Part shown: positions 54,635 through 62,982 of the stretch, piece by piece | Layout of the letters: each line of letters opens with the position of its first letter | Position numbering within the stretch: position 1 is the stretch's first letter | DNA from: Paeniglutamicibacter sulfureus | GTDB lineage: Bacteria; Actinomycetota; Actinomycetes; Actinomycetales; Micrococcaceae | Assembly: GCF_030512175.1 (NCBI RefSeq) | Contig: NZ_JAULBL010000002.1 | Coordinates: forward strand, 2,788,149 to 2,852,148 | Reading direction: 5' to 3' | Length of the DNA stretch: 64,000 bases | Program-made: the position numbers and the translations under genes | Notes under the pieces: generated by a model | The model's input: the letters and a program-made list of their open reading frames with translations, nothing else | Databases searched by the model: none | What the model was told of the DNA's origin: nothing

Positions 54635-57331
54635 GTGAGCGAATCAACCAAACTTGTGGCAACCGAACCCCAGCGCCTGCTCGTCATTGACGGGCACTCC
54701 ATGGCCTTCCGTGCCTTCTACGCCCTGCCGGCCGAAAACTTTTCCACCGACACCGGGCAGCACACCAACGCGGTGCATGGCTTCGTGTCGATGCTGCTGA
54801 CGATGATCCGCCAGCAGAAGCCCACCCACGTGGCCGTGGCGTTCGACTTGGACACCCCCACATTCCGCTCACTGGAGTACACCGAATACAAGGGCGGGCG
54901 CAACAAGACGCCCGAAGAATTCCACGGGCAGATCGACCTGATCCAAAAGGTCATGGAAGCCATGAACATCCCCACCATCACCATGGACGGCTACGAGGCC
55001 GATGACATCATCGCCACCCTCGCCGCACAGGGCGAAGCCGCCGGCCTGGACGTGCTGGTGGTCTCCGGTGACCGTGACGCCTTCCAGCTGATCACCGAAA
55101 AGACCCTGGTGCTTTACCCCAAGAAGGGGATCTCCGACATCCCGCCGATGGACGGGGACGCCGTCGAGGCGAAGTACTTCGTACGTCCCGAACAGTATTC
55201 GGACCTCGCGGCCCTGGTCGGCGAAACCGCCGACAACCTCCCGGGGGTGCCCGGGGTGGGACCGAAGACCGCCGCCAAGTGGATCAATCTTTACGGCGGG
55301 CTGCCGGGCATCCTGGAAAACATCGATGCCATCAAGGGCAAGGTCGGCGACTCGCTGCGCGAACACGTGGAAAACGTCACCCGCAACCGCCGCCTGAACC
55401 ACCTGCTGCGCGACCTCGAGCTGCCGGTTGCCCTCGAGGCCATGATCCTGGATCGACCCAACCGCGAGGCCGTCGAAGAACTTTTTGACGCGCTGCAGTT
55501 CAACACCCTGCGCAAGCGCCTCTTCGACCTTTTCGGTGATGATCCGCAGGATGCCGCCGAGGAAGCCGAGATCCCCGCCCACGAGATGCTCGGCGGCGCA
55601 GCCGCGCTCGAGGCATGGTTCGCCGCTCACGGCGCGCAGCTGCTGGGCGTGCACGCGGCCACCGTCGGGGGCGTCGGCGGCACCGACGTGGTCGGGCTGG
55701 CGTTCGCCTCCAAGGACGCCACCGCCTACGTCTCCCTCGAGGAAATTGACGGGGAAACAGAGCAGGCACTGGCCAAGGTGCTGTCCTCGGTCAGCCACTC
55801 CAAGGCCGTGCACGACTTCAAGGGCACCTACAAGATGCTCAAGAACCGCGGCCTTGAGCTGGCGGGAGTCACCGACGACACCATGATCACCGCCTACCTG
55901 ATCCAGCCCGACCGCCGTAGCCACGACCTGCCGGACATCGCCCAGCAGCACCTGCGCATCTCGCTGGACGATTCCAAGGCACCGGCCAGCGGCCAGCTGG
56001 CCTTGGACTTCGAGGGCCCGGATCTTGCCACCCCGGCGGTCCGCGCCGCCCACGCGGTGCGCGAGTTGAGCCAGCACCTGGCCGGCATGCTCGTGGAGCG
56101 CGGGGGAGATGCCCTGCTCAAGGAGCTGGAGATGCCGCTGTCGTTGATCCTGGCACGCATGGAAATGTCCGGCATCGCCATCGACACCGCCAAGCTCGAC
56201 GGGCTCTACGAAGACTTCACCGTGACCATCAACCGGGCCACCGAAGAGGCCTACGGGGCCATCGGCCACGAGGTCAACCTCTCCAGCCCCAAGCAGCTGC
56301 AAGTTGTCCTCTTCGAGGAACTCGACCTTCCCAAGACCAAGAAGATCAAGACCGGCTTCACCACCGACGCCGAGTCCCTGCAGGACCTCCTGGTCAAGAC
56401 CGGGCACCCGTTCCTTGTCGCGTTGATGGCCTACCGCGACGCGACCAAGCTGCGCCAGACCGTCGAGGGCCTGCGCAAGGCCGTTGCTTCCGACGGCCGC
56501 ATCCACACCACTTACGCACAGACCGTCGCTGCCACCGGGCGCCTGTCATCGCTGAACCCGAACCTGCAGAATATCCCGGTCCGCTCCGAGGAGGGCCGGC
56601 GCATCCGCGAGGTCTTCGTGGTGGGCGAGGGCTACGAGACGCTGCTGACTGCCGACTACTCGCAGATCGAAATGCGCATCATGGCGCACCTCTCCGAGGA
56701 CGAGGGCCTGATCCAGGCCTACCAGGACGGCGAGGACCTGCACCGCTTCGTCGGCTCGCACGTCTTCAACGTCGAACCTGCCGATGTCACCAACGAAATG
56801 CGCTCCAAGGTCAAGGCCATGAGCTACGGCTTGGCCTACGGCTTGAGCTCCTTCGGGCTGTCCAAGCAGCTGAAGATCTCCGTCGACGAGGCGCGCACGC
56901 TGATGAAGGACTATTTCTCGCGCTTCGGCGCGGTGCGCGACTACCTGCGCGCCGTGGTGGACCAGGCCCGCAAGGACGGCTACACCGAGACCATCTTCGG
57001 GCGCCGCCGCTACCTGCCGGAGCTGGCCAGCGACAACCGCCAGCTGCGCGACATCGCCGAGCGCGCGGCGCTGAACGCCCCGATCCAGGGCTCGGCCGCC
57101 GACATCATCAAGCGTGCGATGCTCGGCGTCGAGGAAGGCCTGGCCGAAGCCGGCCTGAAATCCCGCATGCTGCTGCAGGTCCATGACGAACTCGTCCTCG
57201 AGGTCGCCGCCGGCGAACTGGAAAAAGTCGAAAAGATCGTGCGGGAAAGGATGGGCGCCGCCGCGGAGCTCAAGGTGCCCCTGGATGTGCACGTGGGCAT
57301 CGGCACGTCCTGGCAGGACGCCGGGCACTGA
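54635..57331 (+). CDS. polA: DNA polymerase I
   Basis: Repair and Okazaki-fragment polymerase, 898 residues from GTG 54635. Residues 1-300 form the 5'-3' flap nuclease (LLVIDGHSMAFRAFYALP, YEADDIIATLA, VSGDRDAFQL, DNLPGVPGVGPKTA). Residues 315-500 correspond to the 3'-5' exonuclease fold but lack DxE and other catalytic acids. The polymerase domain (about 515-898) has motif A TADYSQIEMR, the O-helix RSKVKAMSYGLAYG, and motif C QVHDELVLEV. The next gene overlaps the stop by one base. Confidence 0.97.
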   Translation: MSESTKLVATEPQRLLVIDGHSMAFRAFYALPAENFSTDTGQHTNAVHGFVSMLLTMIRQQKPTHVAVAFDLDTPTFRSLEYTEYKGGRNKTPEEFHGQIDLIQKVMEAMNIPTITMDGYEADDIIATLAAQGEAAGLDVLVVSGDRDAFQLITEKTLVLYPKKGISDIPPMDGDAVEAKYFVRPEQYSDLAALVGETADNLPGVPGVGPKTAAKWINLYGGLPGILENIDAIKGKVGDSLREHVENVTRNRRLNHLLRDLELPVALEAMILDRPNREAVEELFDALQFNTLRKRLFDLFGDDPQDAAEEAEIPAHEMLGGAAALEAWFAAHGAQLLGVHAATVGGVGGTDVVGLAFASKDATAYVSLEEIDGETEQALAKVLSSVSHSKAVHDFKGTYKMLKNRGLELAGVTDDTMITAYLIQPDRRSHDLPDIAQQHLRISLDDSKAPASGQLALDFEGPDLATPAVRAAHAVRELSQHLAGMLVERGGDALLKELEMPLSLILARMEMSGIAIDTAKLDGLYEDFTVTINRATEEAYGAIGHEVNLSSPKQLQVVLFEELDLPKTKKIKTGFTTDAESLQDLLVKTGHPFLVALMAYRDATKLRQTVEGLRKAVASDGRIHTTYAQTVAATGRLSSLNPNLQNIPVRSEEGRRIREVFVVGEGYETLLTADYSQIEMRIMAHLSEDEGLIQAYQDGEDLHRFVGSHVFNVEPADVTNEMRSKVKAMSYGLAYGLSSFGLSKQLKISVDEARTLMKDYFSRFGAVRDYLRAVVDQARKDGYTETIFGRRRYLPELASDNRQLRDIAERAALNAPIQGSAADIIKRAMLGVEEGLAEAGLKSRMLLQVHDELVLEVAAGELEKVEKIVRERMGAAAELKVPLDVHVGIGTSWQDAGH

Positions 57332-58635
57332 TGCTCACCCGGCAGCTGCGCATCGAGGAGGTCCCGCTGGCCCGCGACGCCCACACCGGCGCCGCGTCCG
57401 GCGGGTATGCCGCCTGGCTGAACACGGGCCGGGAGGGGTTCCACCAGCAGCCCGCCACCGCGGACCAGGTGGAACAGATGTTCCAAGCCCACGAGGTCGA
57501 TGCGCGGGTGCTCACCGGGGTCTACGACGATTCCCTGCCCGCCGATTGGGTGGACCCGCTGGTGCCGGTGGCCACCTACGCCAGTTTCGCCAAGACGCTG
57601 AACGTCGGGGCGTCCCTGGTCCCCGCGCACCTGGTCACCATGGTCACGGTGCGTCCCACGCACCGCCGCCGCGGCATCCTGCGTGAACTGATGACCGGGG
57701 ACCTCGCCCGGGCCAAGGCCGCGGGTTACCCCGTGGCCGCGCTGACCGCGTCCGAGGCGACGATCTACGGCAGGTTCGGCTTCGGCCGGGTCACCGAGCA
57801 GCAAACCCTGCACCTGGATGTGCGCGGGGACGTGCGCTTCCACGCAGCGGCCAGCGGATCGGTGCTGCAGGTTCCGCCGCATGTGCTGGGCACGGTTGCC
57901 GGGCCCGTCTTCGAGGCGTTCCACGCATCCCGCCGCGGCTCGGTCGGACGCCAGGAAGCCTATCTCCGCCATGCCACTGCACGCTGGGGCCAGGAGGGGC
58001 CGGACCCGGATCCGAAGCTGCGTGCCGCCGTGTACCTGGATCCGGCGGGGGAGATCCAGGGATACGTGACGTATGTGTTTGCCGGCTGGGATTCCAAGCC
58101 TTTGACGCTGAACGTCCGTGACCTGGTGGCCACCACCGAGGTGGCCCGGCGCGAGATCTTCCGTTTCCTGTCCAGCGTCGATTTGATCGAGCGCATCAGC
58201 CATCCATTCGCCGCCGCAGACGACCCGCTGGGCTGGGCGCTGGAGGACCCCTCGCGGGTCAGCTACACCGGACGCGAACACTGCCTGTGGGTGCGGGTGC
58301 TGGATGTCCCCGCGGCTTTCGCCGCGCGGGAGTACCGCGGATCCGGGACCTTCACGTTGCGCGTCGCCGACCCGCAGGGCCTGGTTGCCGGGTCCTACGC
58401 CTTTGCGATCCGCGACGGGCGGGCGAAGGTCACCGAACTGGACGAGGACGGACCGGCCGACTTCTCCTGCGGTGCAGTTGCCCTGGGCCCGCTGCTGCTC
58501 GGCGCCTGCGGGATCGGGGACCTGGTCTCCGCCGGTCTGCTGGAACCCGCCGAACGCGCCCTGCCGGCAGAACCTGCCGCATTGTCCGAACTGCTGGACC
58601 TGCCGGGCGTACCCCACGCCATCAACGGTTTCTAG
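57331..58635 (+). CDS. Eis-like GNAT N-acetyltransferase, copy 1
   Basis: 434-residue protein with the Eis architecture: N-terminal GNAT (VTVRPTHRRRGILRELM, acetyl-CoA loop), second GNAT-like domain, and a C-terminal SCP-2-like domain. ASEATIYGRFGFG contains the Tyr equivalent to the Eis general acid, and the chain ends in Phe (INGF), as needed for the C-terminal carboxylate base of Eis. Relatives acetylate aminoglycosides or proteins; the native substrate is unknown. ATG 57331 overlaps polA by one base. Confidence 0.85.
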   Translation: MLTRQLRIEEVPLARDAHTGAASGGYAAWLNTGREGFHQQPATADQVEQMFQAHEVDARVLTGVYDDSLPADWVDPLVPVATYASFAKTLNVGASLVPAHLVTMVTVRPTHRRRGILRELMTGDLARAKAAGYPVAALTASEATIYGRFGFGRVTEQQTLHLDVRGDVRFHAAASGSVLQVPPHVLGTVAGPVFEAFHASRRGSVGRQEAYLRHATARWGQEGPDPDPKLRAAVYLDPAGEIQGYVTYVFAGWDSKPLTLNVRDLVATTEVARREIFRFLSSVDLIERISHPFAAADDPLGWALEDPSRVSYTGREHCLWVRVLDVPAAFAAREYRGSGTFTLRVADPQGLVAGSYAFAIRDGRAKVTELDEDGPADFSCGAVALGPLLLGACGIGDLVSAGLLEPAERALPAEPAALSELLDLPGVPHAINGF

Positions 58636-58688
58636 CTCCACGCCAACGCCTGCCCTGCCCCCGACACCAGGAAGCAAACGCCACGATC

Positions 58689-59984
58689 ATGAGTGAAGAT
58701 GCCGCGATTCGCATTGAAAGATTCGAGCCCGAGCTTGTCGACGGTGCACCGTCCGCTGCGACCGTCGAATTCCTGAAGGCGGTCAGCCGCGGATTCCATG
58801 AATCCCAATTGGATGCCGACGAGTTGAAGATCCTGGCGGGGCTGGAAATCGCCGACAACACCACGTTCACCGCCGTCTACGACGACTCTGCGGTGCAGCC
58901 CTCGCTGCACGCAGCGGCTCCCGTCGCCACCTACGCTGCCTTTCCCGGAACGCTGAACATCGGCGGGGGAAACCTGATGCCGGTGCACCAGATCACCTCG
59001 GTCACCGTCAGTCCCACGCACCGTCGCCGTGGCCTGTTGCGCCGGATGATCACCCTTGACCTGTCCACGGCCCGCGAGCAGGGCGCGGTGTTTGCGGCGC
59101 TGACCGCCTCCGAAGCCACCATCTACGGCCGCTTCGGCTTCGGCCGCGCCACCCAGCGTGCCCGCTACACGCTCAAGACCCGGCAGGGCGCGTCGCTGCG
59201 CGTCGAGCCTGAAGGCAGCGTCGTTGCCGTTGCCCCGGAGGAGCTGAAGAAGTACGCCCCTGCCATCTTTGCCGCGGCACACGCCCACACCCTTGGTTCC
59301 ATCAGCGCCACCCAGTTCGACGTGGGCCAGGCCGCTGGCCAGTGGGAGGACTACGACTCGCTCAAGCCGGTCAAGAACCTGCGCGCAGCCCTGCACCTGG
59401 ACGCGGAAGGCAAGCCCGACGGATTCATGAGCTACCAGTTTTCCGGGTGGAAGGTCGACCCGCCCACCATGGAAATCGGCCAGATGTGCACCGCATCGGG
59501 TGCCGCCCGCCGTGAGCTGGTTGCCTACCTCGGCGCCCACGACCTGGTGGAAAAGATCGCCGGGCGCGGACCCGTCGATGACGTGTTGCCGACAGCGCTG
59601 GAAAACGCGCGTGCCTACAAGGCCACCGCGCTCGGGGACCACCTGTGGCTGCGGATCCTGGACCTGGAGACCGCGCTGGAGGCGCGCACCTACGCCGGCG
59701 ACGGGCACATCCGGCTGCGCGTGCACGATTCCCTGGGCATGGCCGATGGAACCTGGGAACTGCGCGTCGAGGAATTGACGGCCGACGTGCGCCGGCTCCC
59801 GGACGACGGTGAACCGGATGTGAGCGTGGATGTCCGCGACCTTGCCTCGCTTTACCTCGGCGGGTTCAGCGCTGCGCACCTGGCCCAGGCCGGTGTGCTC
59901 AAGATCCATGTTCCCGGTGCCGTCCGGACCCTCGATTCCCTGTTCGCCACCTCCACGATTCCCTACTGCCAGGCGGATTTCTAG
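58689..59984 (+). CDS. Eis-like GNAT N-acetyltransferase, copy 2
   Basis: 431 residues, paralogue of the preceding gene. VTVSPTHRRRGLLRRM is the acetyl-CoA site, ASEATIYGRFGFGRA the catalytic Tyr region, and the protein ends in Phe (QADF). The two copies share the same domain order and motifs, but the rest has diverged, so the duplication is old. It is 53 nt after copy 1 with ATG 58689; the pair is likely co-transcribed with polA. Confidence 0.85.
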   Translation: MSEDAAIRIERFEPELVDGAPSAATVEFLKAVSRGFHESQLDADELKILAGLEIADNTTFTAVYDDSAVQPSLHAAAPVATYAAFPGTLNIGGGNLMPVHQITSVTVSPTHRRRGLLRRMITLDLSTAREQGAVFAALTASEATIYGRFGFGRATQRARYTLKTRQGASLRVEPEGSVVAVAPEELKKYAPAIFAAAHAHTLGSISATQFDVGQAAGQWEDYDSLKPVKNLRAALHLDAEGKPDGFMSYQFSGWKVDPPTMEIGQMCTASGAARRELVAYLGAHDLVEKIAGRGPVDDVLPTALENARAYKATALGDHLWLRILDLETALEARTYAGDGHIRLRVHDSLGMADGTWELRVEELTADVRRLPDDGEPDVSVDVRDLASLYLGGFSAAHLAQAGVLKIHVPGAVRTLDSLFATSTIPYCQADF

Positions 59985-59988
59985 ATAT

Positions 59989-60909
59989 ATGACCAACCTG
60001 GCTTCCAACGACCCCCAAGTGGGTCGCCGCACCATGCTCGCCGCCCTTGTCGGGATGGGCACTTCCATGCTGGCCTCATGCGCCGTTGACCCGGAGTCCC
60101 TGCCCGGAACCGGCCCCGCGCCTACTGCTTCCCCCTCCGCTTCGGCGCCCGGACCGGCCCCGACCCCGGCGCCGAGCGCTCCCATGGCCGTGCCCAGCCG
60201 GAGAGCGATGGTTTCCGCCTTTGCGGGGAAACCGGCGGGCTCGTTCGGGCTGGAGGCCCAGGGCATCCAACTTGATCTTCCCGCTGCGGCGCGCGGCGCT
60301 GCCCTCACCTTCGACGCTTGCGGGGGACTCCATGGCGAAGGCTACGACGCCAGGCTGATCAAGGAGCTGCGTGCGCATCGCACTCCCGCCACGCTTTTCG
60401 TCAATCGCCGGTGGGCCGCAGCCAACATATCGCTGATGCGCGAACTCGCTGCGGACCCACTCTTTGAGATAGCCAACCACGGCACCTCGCACGCGCCTCT
60501 GGGCAGCAGGGGCCAGGCCGCATACGGAATCCGCGGTACCGCCTCCATCGCCGAAGCATACGACGAGGTCATGGGCAATCAGCACTATCTGGCCGACACC
60601 TTCGGGATCCAGGCCAGGTTCTTCCGTTCCGGCACCGCCCACATGGACGTCTTGGGTGCCGCCATGTGCAGGGAACTGAGCCTTGTCCCGATGAACTTCA
60701 CCGTCAATCTGGATGCCGGCGCAACGTTCCCCGCTTCCGGCGTCGCGGCGCAAACTGCCTTGTTGGGAGCCCGTGACGTGGGGATCGGCCATTTCAACCG
60801 CCCGTCCTCCGGTACTGCGGCGGGCGTTGCCAAGGCCCTTCCGCGCCTACTGGATTCCCTGGAATCCAGTAAATTGCGCCTCATGAAGCTTTCCGAGGCC
60901 TTCGCCTGA
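59989..60909 (+). CDS. Polysaccharide deacetylase-family lipoprotein
   Basis: 306 residues. The N-terminal signal has twin arginines (VGRRTMLAALVG) and a lipobox (LASC, cysteine about residue 31), so it may be a Tat-exported lipoprotein modified by Lgt. A Pro/Ala/Ser linker (about 35-75) follows. The NodB-like domain has TFDACGG (catalytic Asp) and NHGTSHAP (metal His pair HxxxH). It probably removes acetyl groups from a cell-wall glycan. ATG 59989 lies four bases after the preceding stop. Confidence 0.83.
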   Translation: MTNLASNDPQVGRRTMLAALVGMGTSMLASCAVDPESLPGTGPAPTASPSASAPGPAPTPAPSAPMAVPSRRAMVSAFAGKPAGSFGLEAQGIQLDLPAAARGAALTFDACGGLHGEGYDARLIKELRAHRTPATLFVNRRWAAANISLMRELAADPLFEIANHGTSHAPLGSRGQAAYGIRGTASIAEAYDEVMGNQHYLADTFGIQARFFRSGTAHMDVLGAAMCRELSLVPMNFTVNLDAGATFPASGVAAQTALLGARDVGIGHFNRPSSGTAAGVAKALPRLLDSLESSKLRLMKLSEAFA

Positions 60910-60950
60910 CACGGGACCGGGACGACTTGACAAGAACGTCGGTTCCCGTT

Positions 60951-60979
60951 TTGACCCTGCGGGTCCGGGGGAATAGACT
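60951..60979 (+). promoter_or_regulatory. rpsA promoter
   Basis: TTGACC (60951-60956), 17-bp spacer, TAGACT (60974-60979): a near-consensus housekeeping promoter. About 105 nt of leader follow before the ATG. Confidence 0.8.
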
Positions 60980-61091
60980 GAGGGGGCGTGTTTCGGCTAC
61001 TGCCGTGCCCGCACCCATTCTAAATTCGGAATATGCCGGGACTTCCGGCTGACCGACTCACCCAGACTATCCACATCGGAGTCCCTACTAC

Positions 61092-62558
61092 ATGACCATC
61101 ACCTCCAACGAGAAGACCAGTGCCCCGGTCGTTGCAATCAACGACATTGGCTCTGCTGAAGACTTCCTCGCTGCCGTCGACGCCACCATCAAGTACTTCA
61201 ACGATGGCGACCTCGTCGAAGGCATCGTCGTCAAGGTTGACCGCGACGAAGTTCTGCTCGACATCGGTTACAAGACCGAAGGTGTCATTCCTTCCCGCGA
61301 ACTTTCCATCAAGCACGATGTTGACCCGGGCGACGTTGTCGCCGTCGGTGACAACGTCGAGGCCCTCGTCCTCACCAAGGAGGACAAGGAAGGTCGTTTG
61401 ATCCTGTCCAAGAAGCGTGCTCAGTACGAGCGTGCCTGGGGCGATATCGAAAAGATCAAGGAAGAAGACGGCGTCGTTACCGGCACCGTCATCGAGGTGG
61501 TCAAGGGCGGCCTTATCCTCGACATCGGCCTGCGCGGCTTCCTGCCGGCATCGCTCGTCGAAATGCGCCGTGTGCGCGATCTGGCTCCGTACATCGGCCA
61601 GGAAATCGAAGCCAAGATCATCGAGCTGGACAAGAACCGCAACAACGTTGTTCTTTCCCGCCGTGCCTGGCTCGAGCAGACCCAGTCCGAGGTTCGCTCC
61701 ACGTTCCTCAACAAGCTGGAAAAGGGCCAGGTTCGTCCCGGCGTCGTTTCCTCCATCGTCAACTTCGGTGCATTCGTGGACCTTGGCGGCGTAGACGGCC
61801 TCGTCCACGTTTCCGAGCTGTCCTGGAAGCACATCGACCACCCGTCCGAGGTTGTCGAAGTTGGCCAGGAAGTCACCGTCGAGGTTCTCGAGGTCGACCT
61901 GGACCGCGAGCGTGTTTCGCTCTCGCTCAAGGCCACCCAGGAAGATCCGTGGCAGACCTTCGCCCGCACCCACGCCCTCGGGCAGGTTGTTCCGGGTAAG
62001 GTCACCAAGCTTGTTCCGTTCGGTGCATTCGTGCGCGTCGAAGACGGAATCGAAGGCCTCGTGCACATCTCCGAGCTGGCCGTGCGCCACGTGGAGCTTG
62101 CAGAGCAGGTCGTCTCCGTTGGCGACGAACTGTTCGTCAAGGTCATCGACATCGATCTCGAGCGTCGCCGCATCTCGCTGTCCCTCAAGCAGGCCAACGA
62201 GGGCGTCGATCCGGAAGGTGCCGAATTCGATCCGGCTCTCTACGGCATGGCCGCAGAGTACGACGAAGAGGGCAACTACAAGTACCCGGAGGGCTTCGAT
62301 CCGGAGACCAACGAGTGGCTCGAAGGCTTCGAGACCCAGCGTTCGGCTTGGGAGCAGCAGTACGCTGACGCCCAGACCCGCTGGGAAGCCCACAAGAAGC
62401 AGGTTGCACAGCACCTTGCCGACGACGCTGCAGCAGAATCGGCTCCGGCCGAGTCCGCTTCCTCGTCCTACTCCTCGGATGCTCCGGCAACCGAGGCAGG
62501 TACCCTGGCTTCCGACGAGGCCCTCGCCGCACTGCGCGAGAAGCTTGCCGGTTCCTAA
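61092..62558 (+). CDS. rpsA: 30S ribosomal protein S1
   Basis: mRNA-binding ribosomal protein of 488 residues. Four S1 OB-fold repeats are visible: about 35-105 (GDLVEGIVVKVDRDEVLLDIGYKTEGVIP), 120-190 (VVTGTVIEVVKGGLILDIGLRGFLPAS), 205-275 (VRPGVVSSIVNFGAFVDLGGVDGLVHVSELSW) and 290-360 (VVPGKVTKLVPFGAFVRVEDGIEGLVHISE). The acidic Ala/Ser-rich tail is the actinobacterial type. ATG 61092, strong promoter and terminator of its own. Confidence 0.97.
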   Translation: MTITSNEKTSAPVVAINDIGSAEDFLAAVDATIKYFNDGDLVEGIVVKVDRDEVLLDIGYKTEGVIPSRELSIKHDVDPGDVVAVGDNVEALVLTKEDKEGRLILSKKRAQYERAWGDIEKIKEEDGVVTGTVIEVVKGGLILDIGLRGFLPASLVEMRRVRDLAPYIGQEIEAKIIELDKNRNNVVLSRRAWLEQTQSEVRSTFLNKLEKGQVRPGVVSSIVNFGAFVDLGGVDGLVHVSELSWKHIDHPSEVVEVGQEVTVEVLEVDLDRERVSLSLKATQEDPWQTFARTHALGQVVPGKVTKLVPFGAFVRVEDGIEGLVHISELAVRHVELAEQVVSVGDELFVKVIDIDLERRRISLSLKQANEGVDPEGAEFDPALYGMAAEYDEEGNYKYPEGFDPETNEWLEGFETQRSAWEQQYADAQTRWEAHKKQVAQHLADDAAAESAPAESASSSYSSDAPATEAGTLASDEALAALREKLAGS

Positions 62559-62603
62559 GGAACGAACTTTTGATGGATCACTGATCCACCTGAAGTAGAC
62601 GAC

Positions 62604-62639
62604 AAGAACCCCCGCTCCAGCAATGGAGCGGGGGTTCTT
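62604..62639 (+). terminator. rpsA terminator
   Basis: AAGAACCCCCGCTCCA (62604-62619) pairs perfectly with 62624-62639, loop GCAA, followed by GCAATTTTT. A classic intrinsic terminator. Confidence 0.95.
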
Positions 62640-62715
62640 GCAATTTTTCGGTGGCGTGGGCGGTGTGGCCCCGGAGGTCGCGGATTCGCCCGGGGCGTCT
62701 CCAAGCCCTCCTGCG

Positions 62716-62982
62716 CTACTGGATGTCGCTATCCGGCGGGTTGATGCGGAACCGCCGTTCCGGGTCGACGGATTGAACGCCTTCCACCCCGGCCAGCGTC
62801 GTGCGCTTGGCTTCCTCGGCCCGGCCGATAATCTGGCCGAGGGTGCCGAGCACCCTCTCGACCGTCATGCCTGCCGATTCGAGCTGCCCGGTGACTTCCT
62901 CCACCCGGCCCAGGTACTGGCTCTGCACGGTGACGATGTAGCCGACGGTTTCCGCGGGCTGTTGCCCCGGGTCATCACCCAT
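62716..62982 (-). CDS. Stand-alone peptidase-inhibitor I9-like small protein
   Basis: 88 residues, no signal peptide. GYIVTVQSQYLGRVEEVTGQL, then MTVERVLGTLGQIIGRAEE, GVEGVQSVDPERRFRI and a tail PPDSDIQ follow the beta-alpha-beta-beta-alpha-beta pattern of subtilisin prodomains (Inhibitor I9), including the conserved end V-x-x-V-x-P-E. Its ATG overlaps the stop of the S8 protease gene by 8 nt, so the two are coupled. It is probably a separately encoded chaperone or inhibitor of that protease; this is inferred from sequence pattern and position. Confidence 0.65.
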   Translation of the reverse strand: MGDDPGQQPAETVGYIVTVQSQYLGRVEEVTGQLESAGMTVERVLGTLGQIIGRAEEAKRTTLAGVEGVQSVDPERRFRINPPDSDIQ

